From contig CM025855.1 in the NCBI GenBank assembly GCA_003952965.2, forward strand, positions 12,680,483-12,744,482: 64,000 nt of DNA, given 5' to 3'. A model generated the notes under the pieces. It worked only from the letters and a program-made list of their open reading frames with translations. It ran no database searches and had not been told where the DNA came from. Positions 46,179 through 59,665 of this stretch are shown piece by piece. The DNA is from Morella rubra. Its lineage: Eukaryota; Streptophyta; Magnoliopsida; Fagales; Myricaceae. Both the position numbers and the translations under genes were made by a program. The first letter of the stretch is position 1. Each line of letters opens with the position of its first letter.

Positions 46179-47768
46179 TCATCCTCCCCTACGGCAGATC
46201 AGAGAGAGAGAGAGAGAGTAGGAGGCTGGCTGCTGATGGCTGATGGCTGCATCTACGGCAGATCGAGTGAGAGAAAGAGGCAAAACTTCAAATGCCGAAT
46301 GGGGAGAAAGTGCGGCAATAGATAGACAGGGAGAGAGAGGGCAGTGTTCGGCAAGCTGAGAGAATTCAGAGATTATCGAGAGGGAGGGGAAGGAGACGCA
46401 AAACTGGGAGGGGAGAGTGCGGCAATGAGGGGAGAGAGTGCGGCAGCAGGCAGACAGGGAGAGAAAGGGTAGTGTTCGGCGAGCTGAGAGAATTCGGAGA
46501 CGATCGAGAGTTTGGGCGTGGCTGGCATGGAGACGATCGAGGAAACTGGGAGGGGAGAGAGTGCGGCAAGGAAAAAAATAGTGGTTTTTGACCAAGTAGT
46601 GGGGAGGGAAAATTGGGACTTGGCGGTAAGTGAAAATTTCCCTCTCAGTTGTATAAATCTCGGGAAAACTGGATTTGAAGCTAAATGAAAATTTTCCCGC
46701 CCTTGTTTTCATTTTTTCTTCGTCTCATAGTTGTGTATCAATATTATATCATAATATAAAATTCATTTTGTTATTACACTTTAAACTGAAACTTTTTAGC
46801 CATCATTTGCAAAATTTATTATTTTAATTATTCTATTATATTGACTATGTACTGTGTATAAAGATATATACAGTATAATTTTACACTCTTTTTATAACTA
46901 GTATAATAATCAATGACTAATTAACATATACATGATATGTGCTAATTAACCTAAGTACTTTATATGTACGTACCTACCTAATGACTAAAGCATAGTCTCT
47001 AAGACCATATATTAAGTTATGTACACTAATTACAGAAGCTAATCTCACAATATATTTTTGTTTGAAATTAAACAATATGTCCTAATTAAATAGTATTATA
47101 TTACTAATTATTCAAAATATATATATTCATTATAAGTATGATAATAGATGTTTTCTAAACTACTTAGATTTAGTCAATAAATATGCAATTACCATAACCA
47201 TAGGTATAATTTAAAATATATCATATAACAACAATTTTCATAACACTCCTCTAATTCCATATTTTATTAAGTAGGTCCTTTAAAATAAAATTTTTCAAAT
47301 TCATGATAAAATAAAATTTTATATTAAAAGGAATAAAATAATTATTAACATTAAATAACTTATAATTAATAAATATATATATATATTTTTTTGCACTTAT
47401 ACCTATAGCAACGTTTTTGGTGCACTCTACAGCGGCGGTCATTGTGATCGCCGCTGTAGATACCTAATTTCTAGCAACGTTGTGGATAAATGCTACTATA
47501 AATTTGACCTATAGCAGCGTTTTTCTCAAAAACGCTGCTAAAAATTTGGCATTTAGCGGCGTTTTTCAAAAACGCTGCTAAAGGGGGTATGTAGCGGCGG
47601 TCACTGACCGCTGCTAAAGGTAACACTGTTAGAGGCGTTTTGTAAAAAATGCCGATATAGGGGGTCTATAGCAGCGGTCACTGACTGCCGCTATAGACCC
47701 CCTATAGCAGCGTTTTTTGCAAAATGCCGCTGAAAAGACCGTCGCTATAGACCTGTTTTTTTGTAATG
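46179..47768. mobile_element. Truncated CACTA element, right half
   Basis: Ends CCTGTTTTTTTGTAATG at 47768, a one-base variant of the CACTA terminus at 62439. The last ~900 bp run parallel to 61660-62439: ACCTACCTAATGACTAAA, CATTAAGTAGGTC-type text, then an array of TAGCGGCG(T)TTT / AAAACGC(T/C)GCTA hairpins. The inner part (46200-46600) is a purine-rich segment duplicated within itself (GAGAGAGTGCGGCA, GTGTTCGGC(A/G)AGCTGAGAGAATTC). The matching left CACTA terminus was not found, so it is truncated. Confidence 0.7.
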
Positions 47769-48782
47769 GCATTTAGACAACTAAAACACTAAAATAGTGC
47801 ATCTTGTGTTTGATTTAGGGGCCAAAGAAAATAGAATATCATGATACTTATATGAGAGATAGATGAATAGTTTCTATTCACCCATACAAGGTTTGAGCAG
47901 CGATTATCAAAATGAGACTATTGCATCATATAAGGTATAGGGTCGATGTAGCCTTTTGGGTCACCGATGTTAGCCCAGACATGTGTCGTGATATGATGAA
48001 CCAAGCTTACCTATAAATAGGGGGTGGTCGGCCATTTACACTTACACCAGCTCCTTTGATAATTTTGAGTTAAACGTGAGATTAGTAGGGAAGTGAAGTA
48101 TAAGGAAGAGGAAGGAATCGATTAAGAGAAGTTTAGCAAAGATCAAGCATGCTTAGAGGTAAAGTTTAGTTGGTTATCTTTGATTTCGATTCAAGTTTTC
48201 AAATGATTATTGTGAATCTCTTGTCTTTATTATTCTAGCATCTCTTGATGTTATTAGTGTTTTTCTATTCTTTCTATTGTTTTTTATGTTCTTCGTGTTC
48301 TTGACGAAGAACAAGCTCGTCCTTTCGAAAAAGTATCATTTTCAAAGTTCGATTCGTTTTCAAGTTATTTTTCAACTTTGATCCGTTTCTTTTCAAAATT
48401 TCTTCCAAAAGTTGTTTTTCAAAACTTGAACATATTTCTTTCCTTCTGATTTCAATACTTTTCATGTCAAAATTAGTATTTTCTACGTGGTGATTAAGCC
48501 GATTTTTAATCGAGAAATTAAAGTGTTGTTTTCTCTTCATAACACTTCCCTTTGAGAATTGTTTTATAATGTTGTGATGATAGAAACGAGTTAAGGTGTT
48601 GCATATCATAAATGAGATGTATGAGCGTTGATATGAGACATGCACACTTAACTTGTACGTTGGAAAGGAATATTTTAATGTTCAAGTATGGTTAAGGTGT
48701 TGCATATCATGAATGATATGTATGGGCGTTGACATGAGACATGCATACTTAACATAATACTGTGAAGACATGACAGTACTGT

Positions 48783-50220
48783 TGATGTGCTGTCGCAAGC
48801 AACCAAATTAATAATACCTAAACTCCTAAAAGTACATGAAGTGGTGCGAGTAAGGATCGTTCCTACGGGGAGTATCTAGCCTAGTTTTATGCTATGTGAA
48901 CAAGGATGGGGGGGGGGGGGTTTGAGTATAATGAAAACAATTTTAAGAAAAACAACTAAGGAACAATTCAAATTAAAGTATCGAAATCAATCAAAAGAAA
49001 AAACCTTGGTCTAGGTTAACATCCACCATCAGAATTTTACAACTGATCATCGATGCAAGTATATATCAATTCACACTTTGAATATTCACCGCTGGAACTA
49101 TTTTCCTATCTCTCCTTAGTCGCAGTTAATTAGAAAACAAGCAATCTAATTAAGCCTAACTACTAAACAACCCAAGACAAGCGCTAAAGGTTTAATCGAG
49201 TAGCAGCCTTAAGAATTAGAGAGATCGATGAAGCTAAACAACACAAGCACAAGCGGTTGCATTTAATTTAGTCGTCGTTCTTCCTAAGATCTAATGATTT
49301 CTGACGCAGCAAATCATTAAATCTTAGTTGCTTCACAAATTAGAGGGATCAAACAATTACGGATTTGATATCTAACCCAGCATTAGATTGAAACAAATAA
49401 TAAACTCGTAGGCATCCTAGTTATTAAACGAGACAATCATGAAAATAGGCATAGAAGAACATCCAATACTCAAAGCATAAATTGAACAATGAAAATAAAT
49501 TAGATCTCACAGTTTTACTAATTCCGAGGCTTCCGTTTCCCTTTGACCAAGTATAAAAGTTTAGCCACGCAGGGCCATGATGAAAACTCGAAGGAGAAGT
49601 TAGAAGAGAGGGGAGAGAGAGGTGGCTGGTTCAGAAGTTTGATGCTTCTCTTACACGTTCATTCCAAGTGCTGCAACCCTAGCATATCTCTCCAATATAT
49701 TCTAAAACTATAACAATATCAAAATCTGACTATTTAAGGAAAATATTAAAAATAAAATAGAGACCTAATAAAACTAAGAAAGTGGCATCTTCCTCTGGAA
49801 TTTTCGTGCACCAGGCCTGGAAACTTCCCAAAATTAAAAGGTCAGATTCGCATATCAAGATTGCAATCTATGGAATGTTCTAGAACGTCAACAGTGAAGG
49901 TGACGCAACTTAAAGTCCGATTTCGTCCATCATGCAGGCAGTATCTCTTAAAACTCAAAACATGAACGTTGTAGATCTTTTTCTTGGCGTTTCATAGCAT
50001 CTTGAATCATCTCAATCAGATCTTGGATGAGAGATTTATGCCCCGATTACGAAGTGATGTCGAAACTGTCCAAAATGGCCCAATTAACTTCGTTTTGCAC
50101 TTAATGCCTCCATTTGTATCCTAAATAAAAACATAAGAATAATGAGTACATTTATACACCAAAAAAGTAAAAAAGACTAAACATTAAGGGAGAAAAATAT
50201 GACATTTTGCATTCTCATCA
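48783..50220. mobile_element. 1.44-kb solo LTR with perfect TSD
   Basis: Starts TGATGTGCTGTCGCAAGC and ends GCATTCTCATCA, flanked by ACTGT at 48778-48782 and 50221-50225. Removing it rejoins the LTR-like copy around GACAGTACTGT|GTACAAG. There is no coding region; it contains a G12 tract at about 48908. The family is unknown to me. TG...CA ends and a 5-bp duplication support a solo LTR. Confidence 0.8.
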
Positions 50221-50616
50221 ACTGTGTACAAGAGGATGTGTTCACTTTTTGTGACATTCTGGTCTCTCTGTCGTTCATGGAAAGATCATTTGTTAGGATA
50301 ACTCATTTTGGGAGTTTGAGGCCGTATTGTGCTCTAGGAGTACTGGTGCAAAGTTACGGAAGGTTCTTTTAACCTATCACTCTGGCCAAGTGATTTACTC
50401 TGGGAGTGATAGTAGTAGTGATTGAGAATGGAAAAAGGAAAAGATCATTTTTGGGAAAACCGAGTCTTTTCATTTACTTTCTTATTCTATTGAGATTTTA
50501 TTGTTGAATGGGTTTCTTCAATATCTTTTATTGTATCTGCTATTCTGTTGTACTAACCGTTGGCTTTACTGAGTCATTTGGACTCATCGTTGTTTGTCAA
50601 ATATTTTATCTAGCAG

Positions 50617-50811
50617 ATGTCTGAGGTTTATTTGGGAGAGTTCACCAAGACTATTCAACATGGCTTTGTCACTTTGGAGTTGACTTTCCATGTTTATGTC
50701 ACACGTGACCTAGATGTCCTGAAAGAGGAACGAGGACATAGGTGGATCACTCCGCACTCTGATAATTACGTCAACATCTCGGACTTGGATAACACTGATG
50801 ACGAAGATTAG
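50617..50811 (+). CDS. Small conserved ORF in LTR-like repeat (64 aa), copy 2
   Basis: Counterpart of 45398-45571. The ATG follows directly after ATCTAGCAG, a good splice acceptor, so it could be the last exon of a spliced message. It keeps EFTKT, VTRDLD and an acidic end (NISDLDNTDDED). No known domain. The copy-to-copy similarity is visible in the protein more than in the DNA. Confidence 0.4.
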   Translation: MSEVYLGEFTKTIQHGFVTLELTFHVYVTRDLDVLKEERGHRWITPHSDNYVNISDLDNTDDED

Positions 50812-51046
50812 AGATCTTCGGTTTTATGTTTTCTTAGTTTTTCGCTGCAGTTTTCTTTTTAGTATGTACATTATAGAAAGTGGGTCCTCTTTTGTAATAC
50901 CTCGGTATTAATAAAAGGTCCTTCGTGTGTTTTGCTTAGTATCTTGTTGCTTTGTCGATCTTTCCATAGGCCCTAACCTTAGCTTTATTAGCTGTGTCCA
51001 TTACTATAAGACAACGCTTGAGGTCTTCACGGTCCGGGCTATTACA

Positions 51047-51687
51047 CATTTGCTGAAGAACTTTCTAGGTCAAATATTCAAGACAATGTTGGGTGTAGTG
51101 CATGATAAATGAGTATGTATAAATGTTTAATAAGGAATCCATTAGTCTTTTGAAGATATAGTATATTTATTATATCTTATAGTGTTGGACTCGAAAAAGA
51201 AATCACTGGCAATTGAGATTTTTTGAATTTTCTTTTAAAGTTTTAATATATATATAATCATAAAATCATATTTGAAACAATTTTGGGAGTATAACGGATT
51301 ACAGATTGAGAATAAAGAATTATATGAGCTAAGAATTTAATTAGTGATATTATTTTGGTCCTATTGAGTCATGTGAAATATGGTATAGTGGAAGGATAGT
51401 TAAGTGCAATTACTTGTTAGCAAAAGAGATTTTACAAATCAATTTTGTATTCTCCTGGGTCAACTGTGTTATGTTGATGGACATGATCGCAATTTGTAGA
51501 GGTCCAAAATTTGGAATAAAAGAATATAAGAAAAATAATGAAAGAGTTTTTCATGTTGATCCTACGATTGAAATCTGAAATCCCTAATGATCCATATCAT
51601 ATCATAGCTAGTGTTTCAGAGCGAAACTATACGATAGTCTGCTAAATAGTTAGCCATCAGAACTTTGAAGAGAGACCCCAGATGGTT
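51047..51687. other. No recognisable gene
   Basis: AT-rich DNA between the LTR-like copy and the outer CACTA terminus. Confidence 0.4.
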
Positions 51688-52489
51688 CACTACAAGAAAA
51701 ATGGTCTTGGATGTCAAAACAATTTGTCACCAAAACCAATAAATTTGTCAGCAAAATGTTTTCGTATCAAAATACTTTTGACAAGTGGTTTGTCACGCAA
51801 TATTTTGAGTGACAGCTTGCCAGTTTTGTGAGGAAAAATCGTTTGGACGGTAAATGTATAGGTCCGGATGGTTTTCAATTGGCGTGACGTATGTGTAATC
51901 GTCACACAGGATTGTTTTTTGTCCATTCGGATAACATGCTCGCATGCAAGATTGTTTTTTGTCCGTTCGGATAACATGTTCGCACGCTTTATGTTGCGTG
52001 ATGAAGATCTAATTCGTCACAGAAACATGTGCGTAGGGTCCACACAAACCGTTCCAACGTATTTTACATTTGTGACGAAAAAATAATTATCATAGAATGT
52101 AACATCCGACCACTTGTCCAACAGTTCGCATGTGGTCACTATTTTCAGAGAAAAAAAAATGCTAGCAAATATAATGTGCGAACAATTAGTTAATGTGATG
52201 ACAATAACTAAAAAAGGGCGTGTGGATGGCAATAAACGTTGGGACGGTTTTTAGAACTAACTGTGCGCACGTTTATTTAGTATGTCTAGACATTATTGTA
52301 TTTATTTAAATTATGCATTTAAATTTGAATTACACGTGATGTGAGGAAATTATATTAATTATAAAATTTAATTAATAATTGTCTCTAAAATATTTAATGG
52401 TCATAATCTTAAATAAAATAAATTATGAAAATTGTTATAATAGAAAATAAATTACATAATAGAAATCGAGTCTAAAATAAATAATCTAT

Positions 52490-53900
52490 CCAAATCTTCG
52501 TTTGGGCGTCATACAGGATGCCATCAGCTGTCTGATGTGCTCCATCATCTACTCATGCATTTCTTGTTCCATTAGTTGCATCTTCCGTTCTTGCTGTTCT
52601 TCTTGCTTGTCCTCCATCATTTGTTAATGCTCTCATATCATGTGCTCCATTTCTGACCGCTTAACCATAAACTCTTCATATTCTATCTGTCTAGCCCTCA
52701 TCGCCTCTATTTCTTCTTTAGCCTCCTCCAATCTCTAGACCAGATCAATGGACGACACTAAAGAAGTCGGTCCAATGTGCCACACTGATCGTCCTAAACC
52801 ACACACATAGTCCACTTTTGTCCCCAAGACGTTTGTGAAAATCTGCAGTTCTATAAATGACCTTCCTTCAGACTCGTGCTCTAACTGTAGCGTTTCCATC
52901 TTTTCCTACAAGTTAAGGAGCAAAAAGTAAAGTTAATACATTAAATATTAAAGTTTAATGATGCATAATATAACTTTATATAACTTAACAAAATTTTCCT
53001 GTGCAACATCTGATATCCATGCACCGTCCTTATTAGTATGCATTTTTTTATACAGCGATGCAGGATTATTTGATCAGTTTTTGAATTGTCCCGCAAACCA
53101 AGAAATGACATATATATTAATTACCTTAATTATGTATTTAAATAATCATGCGCTATTTCTTAGTTGAAAATATTCTTAGATGATTGAGATCAATACCATC
53201 AAAGATAACGTGCGCTAGAAAGACCTTGACCCTAAGTGTGAGCAATCGTCAGCTTAGCATTATTTTGATTGTTGATTTCACTTCTTTTCTACAATGCTTA
53301 TCTATTGTCTTAGTAAAAATATATCTATGTAAATAAATACAAATATTAAATTAAACATTTTACCTGAAATTCTTCAGTACTACATAATTCGTAGATGGGA
53401 GCCCAATCTTTCTTCTTCGTGTTCGAGTACGGATGTTGTAACGCTTATTCTTTGGTAGGGAACAAAGAGTAGTACTAATGCCTTCTTTTTTTATGTGTTT
53501 TGTACGCTGTGTTCATTGTAGACATCACAGGGTTTTGATCCTCTGGCCAATCATAATTGAGGTTAAAGTCATCCTAAAATAAACAATGTTAGTATAATTA
53601 AACAACAAATAGTAAGTGTAAGCATAAGTACAATTTATTATAAGTCACACTTACCAACACTTTGTTCATTATGTAAGACTTAACCTCATCAGAGACTTTG
53701 GACAACTTGACCGCATCGAATGGCACATGTGATTACACGAGCGAACCAATATGACTAGAGAGCATCAAAGATGCCTTGTCATCATTGCCCGTACGACCCT
53801 CGGGGATATGAACACTTAGCTTTCCTACAATACGAGCCTTCTCTAATGTGATTCCGCCCGTCTGACCCCGTACTTGTTTAATCCCCGATGTTGCTATACA
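52490..53900 (-). pseudogene. CACTA-encoded plant transposase (Transposase_24/Ptta type)
   Basis: Exons read on minus: about 53652-53890 (ITLEKARIV, VHIPEGRTGNDDKASLM, a stop, then VPFDAVKLSKVSDEVK), 53364-53573 (DDFNLNYDWPEDQNPVM ... LQHPYSNTKKKDWAPIYELC, with two stops), and 52490-52915 (GRSFIELQIFTNVLGTKVDYV..GLG, a stop, then a Glu/Met-rich coiled coil LEEAKEEIEAMRARQ). The block order is that of the second protein of plant En/Spm elements. At least five premature stops make it non-functional. The principal tnpD-like transposase was not found. Confidence 0.7.
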
Positions 53901-53961
53901 TTAATGAAAATATTAGCATACTTAAAGAGATTAGGACAAAAACCTTAACGCTAATGATCGT

Positions 53962-54550
53962 TTGAAATGTTTACACGCACAACTACTTTGGGTGGCACGT
54001 GGGCGGATCATCTCGACTGGAGATGGTGAATCATTGCCTGCTCCTTATGAAGGACTTGCCACACCAACTACCATGACGATGTCCTGTGACTGCACAATTC
54101 GTAAGACATGCTATAAGAACGAGTGTACTCTCGAAAAGGTGGAAATACCTATGGATGTAAAATACCTAATCTAGAGTTTCAACAAACATGTCATGTGATG
54201 TGTCATGTAATGCACCTCATATTAATTCGTGGCTCTCTACTGTAGTGAGAAAAAAATGTTCAAGAATTGTCTATTTCCATCACCCAACCCATGCGATACT
54301 TACAGAATTGTATATCAATATACCCCACCTCACTAGACTTCGAAATACAGTTTTGTTTCTTGAGTCTGAAGATGTTGATCATCAAAGACGTCGTATGTGG
54401 GAATACCTATGAACATCTTTTCCTGATCTAGAGTGCTTTGTCTTTATGATGCTGATATAAAGAGGTTGACGCTCTCTTGTAAAGCGTCATGTGATGCAAC
54501 TCCTAATAATTCCTAAACGGAACTAAGTGCTACGAAATGCAAAATGAAAA
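53962..54550. other. Unassigned part of the outer CACTA
   Basis: Two modest open stretches on plus (53962-54174 and 54188-54412) have no domain I recognise. Part of the text (GACGATGTCCTGTGACTGCA, AATACCTATGGATGT) looks partly repeated. Left uncalled. Confidence 0.3.
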
Positions 54551-55656
54551 AAAAAAGCCATTTCATAAAATTAATGCACACAAAACTGTCTGGATAGTAA
54601 CTGAACCGTCCACACATGAACAACCTAAGCTATCTCGTTTCAAACAAAATCATCCGCACACCTCGTACACATCCGAACGTATAACGAAATAAATGTTCGG
54701 ATGGTTACAAGAACCGTTTGGACTGCGATTGTTGAAGAAATAGAGACGTCACAAAAACAAGCTGTGGCAGACTGTTTCAATCCAAAACCAATACCTAATA
54801 ACTACCACTTATGTATCAAATCAATCCCAAACTGTTACTAAATATGATTATAAGTTACTCAAGTCATTAAATAACAAAAAACTAAGCATAAACACCTAGT
54901 TTTTACCAGAAACTCACAAACCCAAAAATTTCAAAACTTCCTGTACCTCAGATCTTCAAAATCCTCCCTTTCTTTCTAGTCCAACACTTTCTCTACTGAA
55001 TCTCCTACAATATATATGCATTTAAGTTGTTAGATGCAATTAGAATCAAATAAACAAAAGAAAATTAAGATTAAAACAAAAAAAATCAATAAATTACCTT
55101 TATATACCGTAAAATGCTCCAAAATCACTTAAATCTATGTTTGAATCTCCTTCTATCTTGTCATAAATGATTTCTTAGCAAATAGACAGAGTTTCGCCGA
55201 ATTTCAAAGCTTTGGGAGGTTTCGGAGAGTTTTGGCAAATGAGCCATGGTTACTGGGTTCGACGGTTTTGAATCTGTTCAAGAACCGTTCAGACGACTGA
55301 AGAAACGTTTGAACATGATTCGTGTGAAATTTTTTGGCGTGAACCTTTATCACCAAAATATTCGTTGCATCCCACTGGTTAAATCCGTTTCGCACGACAT
55401 CCTCTAAACAATGAAAGACATCGTTTTGCCCAAAAAATGATGTTGTCTTCTTTTCAAACCGTTCGCACGATCAAGGTAGAATAATAAATCTTCGTATTAC
55501 CTAAACTACACCGTTTTAAATACATATATTAACCGTGCCCACGGTTTTGTTATACCGTTTGGACGCCGCCCGTGTAGAACGTCACTGTTTTCCTCTTTAA
55601 AATGACATCATTGCTTGTCTAGACGGATGTCAATCTAGTCGAACGCTATTAACTTA

Positions 55657-56000
55657 ACGTATTAAGTTAATATATTGAGTTATGTAAGAATTAGTTAAAG
55701 TTAATTAACATAAAAGAGAATCAACATATGTATGAGATATATATATATATATATATATGTTATAGTACATCATATATATGTTAGGATACGTATATAGTTA
55801 ACATATTAAGTTAATATATTGAGTTAAGTAAGAATTAGTTAAAGTTAATCAATATAAAATAGAATCAACATATGTATGATATACATATGTTGTAGTACAA
55901 CATATATATTAGGTTAAGATATGTATATAGTTAACATATTAAGTTAATATATTGAGTTAAGTAAGAATTAGTTAAAGTTAATCAACATAAATAACATCCA
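55657..56000. repeat. Minisatellite, ~133-bp unit, 2.5 copies
   Basis: Units begin near 55657, 55801 and 55934 with ATTAAGTTAATATATTGAG and share AAGAATTAGTTAAAGTTAAT and ATAGAATCAACATATGTATG. The first unit is longer through an expanded (TA)n tract. Confidence 0.85.
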
Positions 56001-56159
56001 AAATAAAAATCATATGTCAGCAAATATAGAATCAACATAAATATCCAAAATAAAAACCATATGTCAGAAAATACAAATCCATAAATAAAAGATGTCCAGA
56101 AAACATAGCGTAAAATAAAACTAATAAAGCAATAAACATAAAGAGACAAAATCAAAGTC

Positions 56160-56990
56160 ATGGTGCGTGCTCCGAGGGTCCTAATCCGACAGCCTCAAGT
56201 ATCTTCTCCAAGAGCTCCTCCACATTGTCCATTGTTTTGTGAGCATCCGCAGCTGTGCCGGCGTGGTAGTCATAAACTGCTTGACCTCAGGCATCTGCTC
56301 CTGTGTGGCAGTCAAATCCTTTCGTATAGTGGCGATCTTCTCCTTCAGCGTGCTGTCAAGCAGAACATAGTTCTGCTCAAGAGTGGTGAGACTAGCACCA
56401 CGATTAATGCACAACCAATGATTAAGAGCACAGCTTCCTTCAGCTCCGCCATCCAAGAGTCTGCCTAGGCTGGTCACTCTGTTTGTGCCTGCTGACTCGA
56501 ACTCTCCCTGCATCATGAAAAAGGGTTGCTGGCACTGGCTGAGCCTCTCTGGCATTGACACCTTGCCGTAGCTGCTGTCGTCAAAGCTGAGTTGTGGAAC
56601 AGCTCCAAATGGTCCAACAGGTCACACCTAGAGGATTCTTCCTATCCTCATGCGGACCATCTACAATGCCAACATCATGAAAGAATTGTGTCAAGAGAAG
56701 TCCGTATGGCAACTCAGAGCTCGATGTCCTCAATGTTCAACAGTGCATCATAAAATTTCCAAACCAGATCTGTAGATGCTATGTCGGTTCTCTTCAGATA
56801 GGTGATCCACCCCTAATCATCCATAATATCCCCGATGCTCCGTTCCTCAAATTTCATTGCCTCGAAATCAATAAATGTGACTTCATGCTCCACTATAACA
56901 GATCGTGTGAGGATCTCTGCCCGCTGCTCCTCCAACATCACATATTTGTTCGGACTGCCAGGTGCCTGTTGCCTGGAGCTCGAGGGGCCA
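56160..56990 (-). pseudogene. Remnant of a 'putative plant transposon protein'
   Basis: From about 56985 downward the minus strand reads EEQRAEILTRSVIVEHEVTF, IDFEAMKFEERSIGDIMDD, a stop, then GWITYLKR and DLVWKFYDALLNIE. This pattern is common to the plant transposon-protein domain (Transposase_32-like) found in retro- and DNA-element genes. The open 126-codon stretch 56181-56561 continues in another frame with helical text. Stops and frame changes show it is dead. Confidence 0.55.
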
Positions 56991-59665
56991 GAAGTAGTAG
57001 TAGCTAAACGCTGACATTTTGATATTTCTTAATTTGTTGAAAAAACAAACATTAGTATAAATAAGTCAAAATAGTGTAGTTTCTAAAAAAAAGAACAAAA
57101 TGTTCGGATGCAAAAATAATACGTTCGGATGTATAAACAAATTATTTTATAAAATTAAACGACATTGTCGAAACAAATAACCATGCGCACATTCCAAAAA
57201 ATACGTTTGGACATGTATACAATAGTCACTTCAAAAATAGTAACAGTTCGCATAGAAATAACTATGCCCACACACGACACACAAACAAAATATCATATGA
57301 GCAAAATGATGACTTATAAGACCTATACATGTGCACGGTGAGGAATGTCGTCCGCACTGGCCAATTTAAAACTAACTTTAATGAATATCAAATTAATAAA
57401 ACGATGATGTCTAAGCCCTATACGTGTGCACGGTGAAAACCAAACATTTGAAGATATAAAAATAATAAAAATACTTAATAGTAACCGTTCAAAGGCTAAA
57501 AGACATTTGGACAGATCGGAGAAGATGAACGAGTCGACTCAGCTATGGCCGGTCTCCTTCCCACCTCACAACCACCACAAAACAACACCAAATTTAACCA
57601 TATTATAGTCTAAACAATCCTACAATCATAAGCAATCAATATAAACCCAAAAACAATAAATTTAACAAGATTTCATGGTCTAAAAATTGATTTCAAAATG
57701 TCTATGTAAATAACGTATAAAAATGACATTTTTCACCAAAAAATCCAAATAAAAACATACGAAACATACCTTAATATGAATTAGTGGAGGAAATAGGACA
57801 TAAAGTGGAGAATTTGTGATGTCAAATGTCGAATCTTCGAGAGAAACGAAGAGAAATAGGGTGCGGTTTGCGTCGGAAAATTAAGTTCTGATGGTTTCTC
57901 TTTGAATTTAAAAACCATCGATACCGTCCAAACGTCAATGTGACATGTTTGAACACTGATGGGATGTGCATTAAATGCCATGACTAGAACCATTGCAAAA
58001 ATGCTTGCAATCATGCATTGTTCGGACGGTTATAGTACATGTAGACGTTCTCTGCATGACACCAAGCAATGTTGTGGTCCAATATTCATTTATAAAACAA
58101 GCATATGCGTGAGGACGTGTAGTATGCCATGCGGACGGGAACAACTATTCGCACAACTGTTGTAGGTACACACATGTCCATCATGCGAGGATTGTGTAGA
58201 CAGTTCGAATGACTCTCGCAGGGGCGTCCCAACGGTTTCAGTATTTAGTGATGATTTGGGATGCGTAACAAAAGGGTGGCAAACGCCTTTGTCACCAAAA
58301 ATGAGTTCGCACGTTTAGTAGGCGTCTGAACTGTAACAACTGTTACGCATGCATTTCATCTGGCACTAGTGTTTGGATGACTATTGCAGGTACATCCGGA
58401 CGTTGTTTAAGCTTTGGTGACGATTTAGTTTTTGTCACAGATGGGCAATGAGGCATTTTGTCACCCAAATAACGTGCGAACAGTTTTTGAACCATGGGGA
58501 CGCTGTTGTTATCTTTTGTGACGAAAATTTGTTGTCACAGATCTGTGACATTTGGGCATTTGTCACTCGAAAAAACGTGCGAACTATTTTTTATGTCATT
58601 CAGATGTTTTTTAACCTCCTCGAACACCCACTACAAAAAAAAGGTCTATAGCGGTGGTCAGAAACCGCTGCTATAGGTTTTAGTAGCGTTTTTTTAGCGG
58701 CGGTCAAGTCGGGATAGGTTTTAACAGCGATTTTCGCAATCGCTAGTGAAAATCTTGACCTATAGCAGCGGTCACTTAGCGGCGGCAGTGGCTGCCGCTA
58801 AAAACCTGAAGTGCTTTATTGAATTTTTAGCAGTGTTTCCCTAAAATGCTGCTATAGGTCTTTAGCAGCGTTTTAGAAAACGCCACTATAGACCCAGCAT
58901 TTTTTTTTAATTTTTTAGCAGCGTTTTCCTAAAACACTACTACTGGTCTTTAGCAGCGTTTTAGAAAACGCCGCTATAAACTTAGTGCTCTTTTTTTTTT
59001 CCTTTTTTTTTTTAAGAAAAAGGGTTGCAACAACTATATTTATAAAAATACCTGCATTTTTAATTTGTAATACAAATTTATTTAATAACTATAATTCATT
59101 GATGTAAAAACCTAAGGACAAGGATAATAAAGCAAATATAATTCATCATTGATTAAATAACCAAGTCTTACAACACAAGAGTCTATACAAGTTTGTAACA
59201 TAAAATAAAAATAACTTTAATCCTAGCATTAGCAAAAGCAGCTTTAGTACACCATCAGCACCAACACCATCTTCACCAAGTAGTAACAATGGAAATAACG
59301 CAATCAGTGCTCTACAAAGCCACACCATCAGGTGAAAGAACCACCAGTCCTTGTGATCACTTATAGGCAGCCTCCTCCAGAAAACCTAGTATTGGAACGG
59401 AAAAAAAATAATAATTAAGAGGAAACACCTTTGGAAATAATACATGATAAACTTAGTAGAGGGAGATGTCATAAATAGGCACATCATTCCAAATGAACAC
59501 GGAAAGCTTCATGAAAAGATATCATTGCTAAACCAATCATTGCATTTATTTCCAAAGTGCTTGTGAATTACATTAAAATATTTTCCATGTACGTGCCACA
59601 ATGCACTCCAAAATAGATTCATTTCCCATTAAGTAATCCAGCGAGTGACAATCTGAAGACCTACA

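Larger units (their letters stand above)
47770..51046 (+). mobile_element. Gypsy-type LTR-like repeat, copy 2, split by a solo LTR
   Basis: Same block order as 43990-45660: TATA box (CCTATAAATAGGG, 48011), GAGGTAAAGTTTAGTTGG, GAAGAACAAGCTCGTC, GACATGAGACATGCATACTTAA, GAGTCATTTGGACTCA and the small ORF 50617-50811. It ends GTCCGGGCTATTACA at 51046, the kind of terminus found on Del/Tekay-type LTRs. The element at 48783-50220 interrupts it. Its left edge abuts the CACTA end. Confidence 0.6.

Noticed and set aside
46179-46712. 177-codon minus-strand Ser/Pro/Leu-rich ORF
   Set aside because: Arises from GAGAGA-type purine-rich DNA duplicated within the truncated CACTA; no domain.
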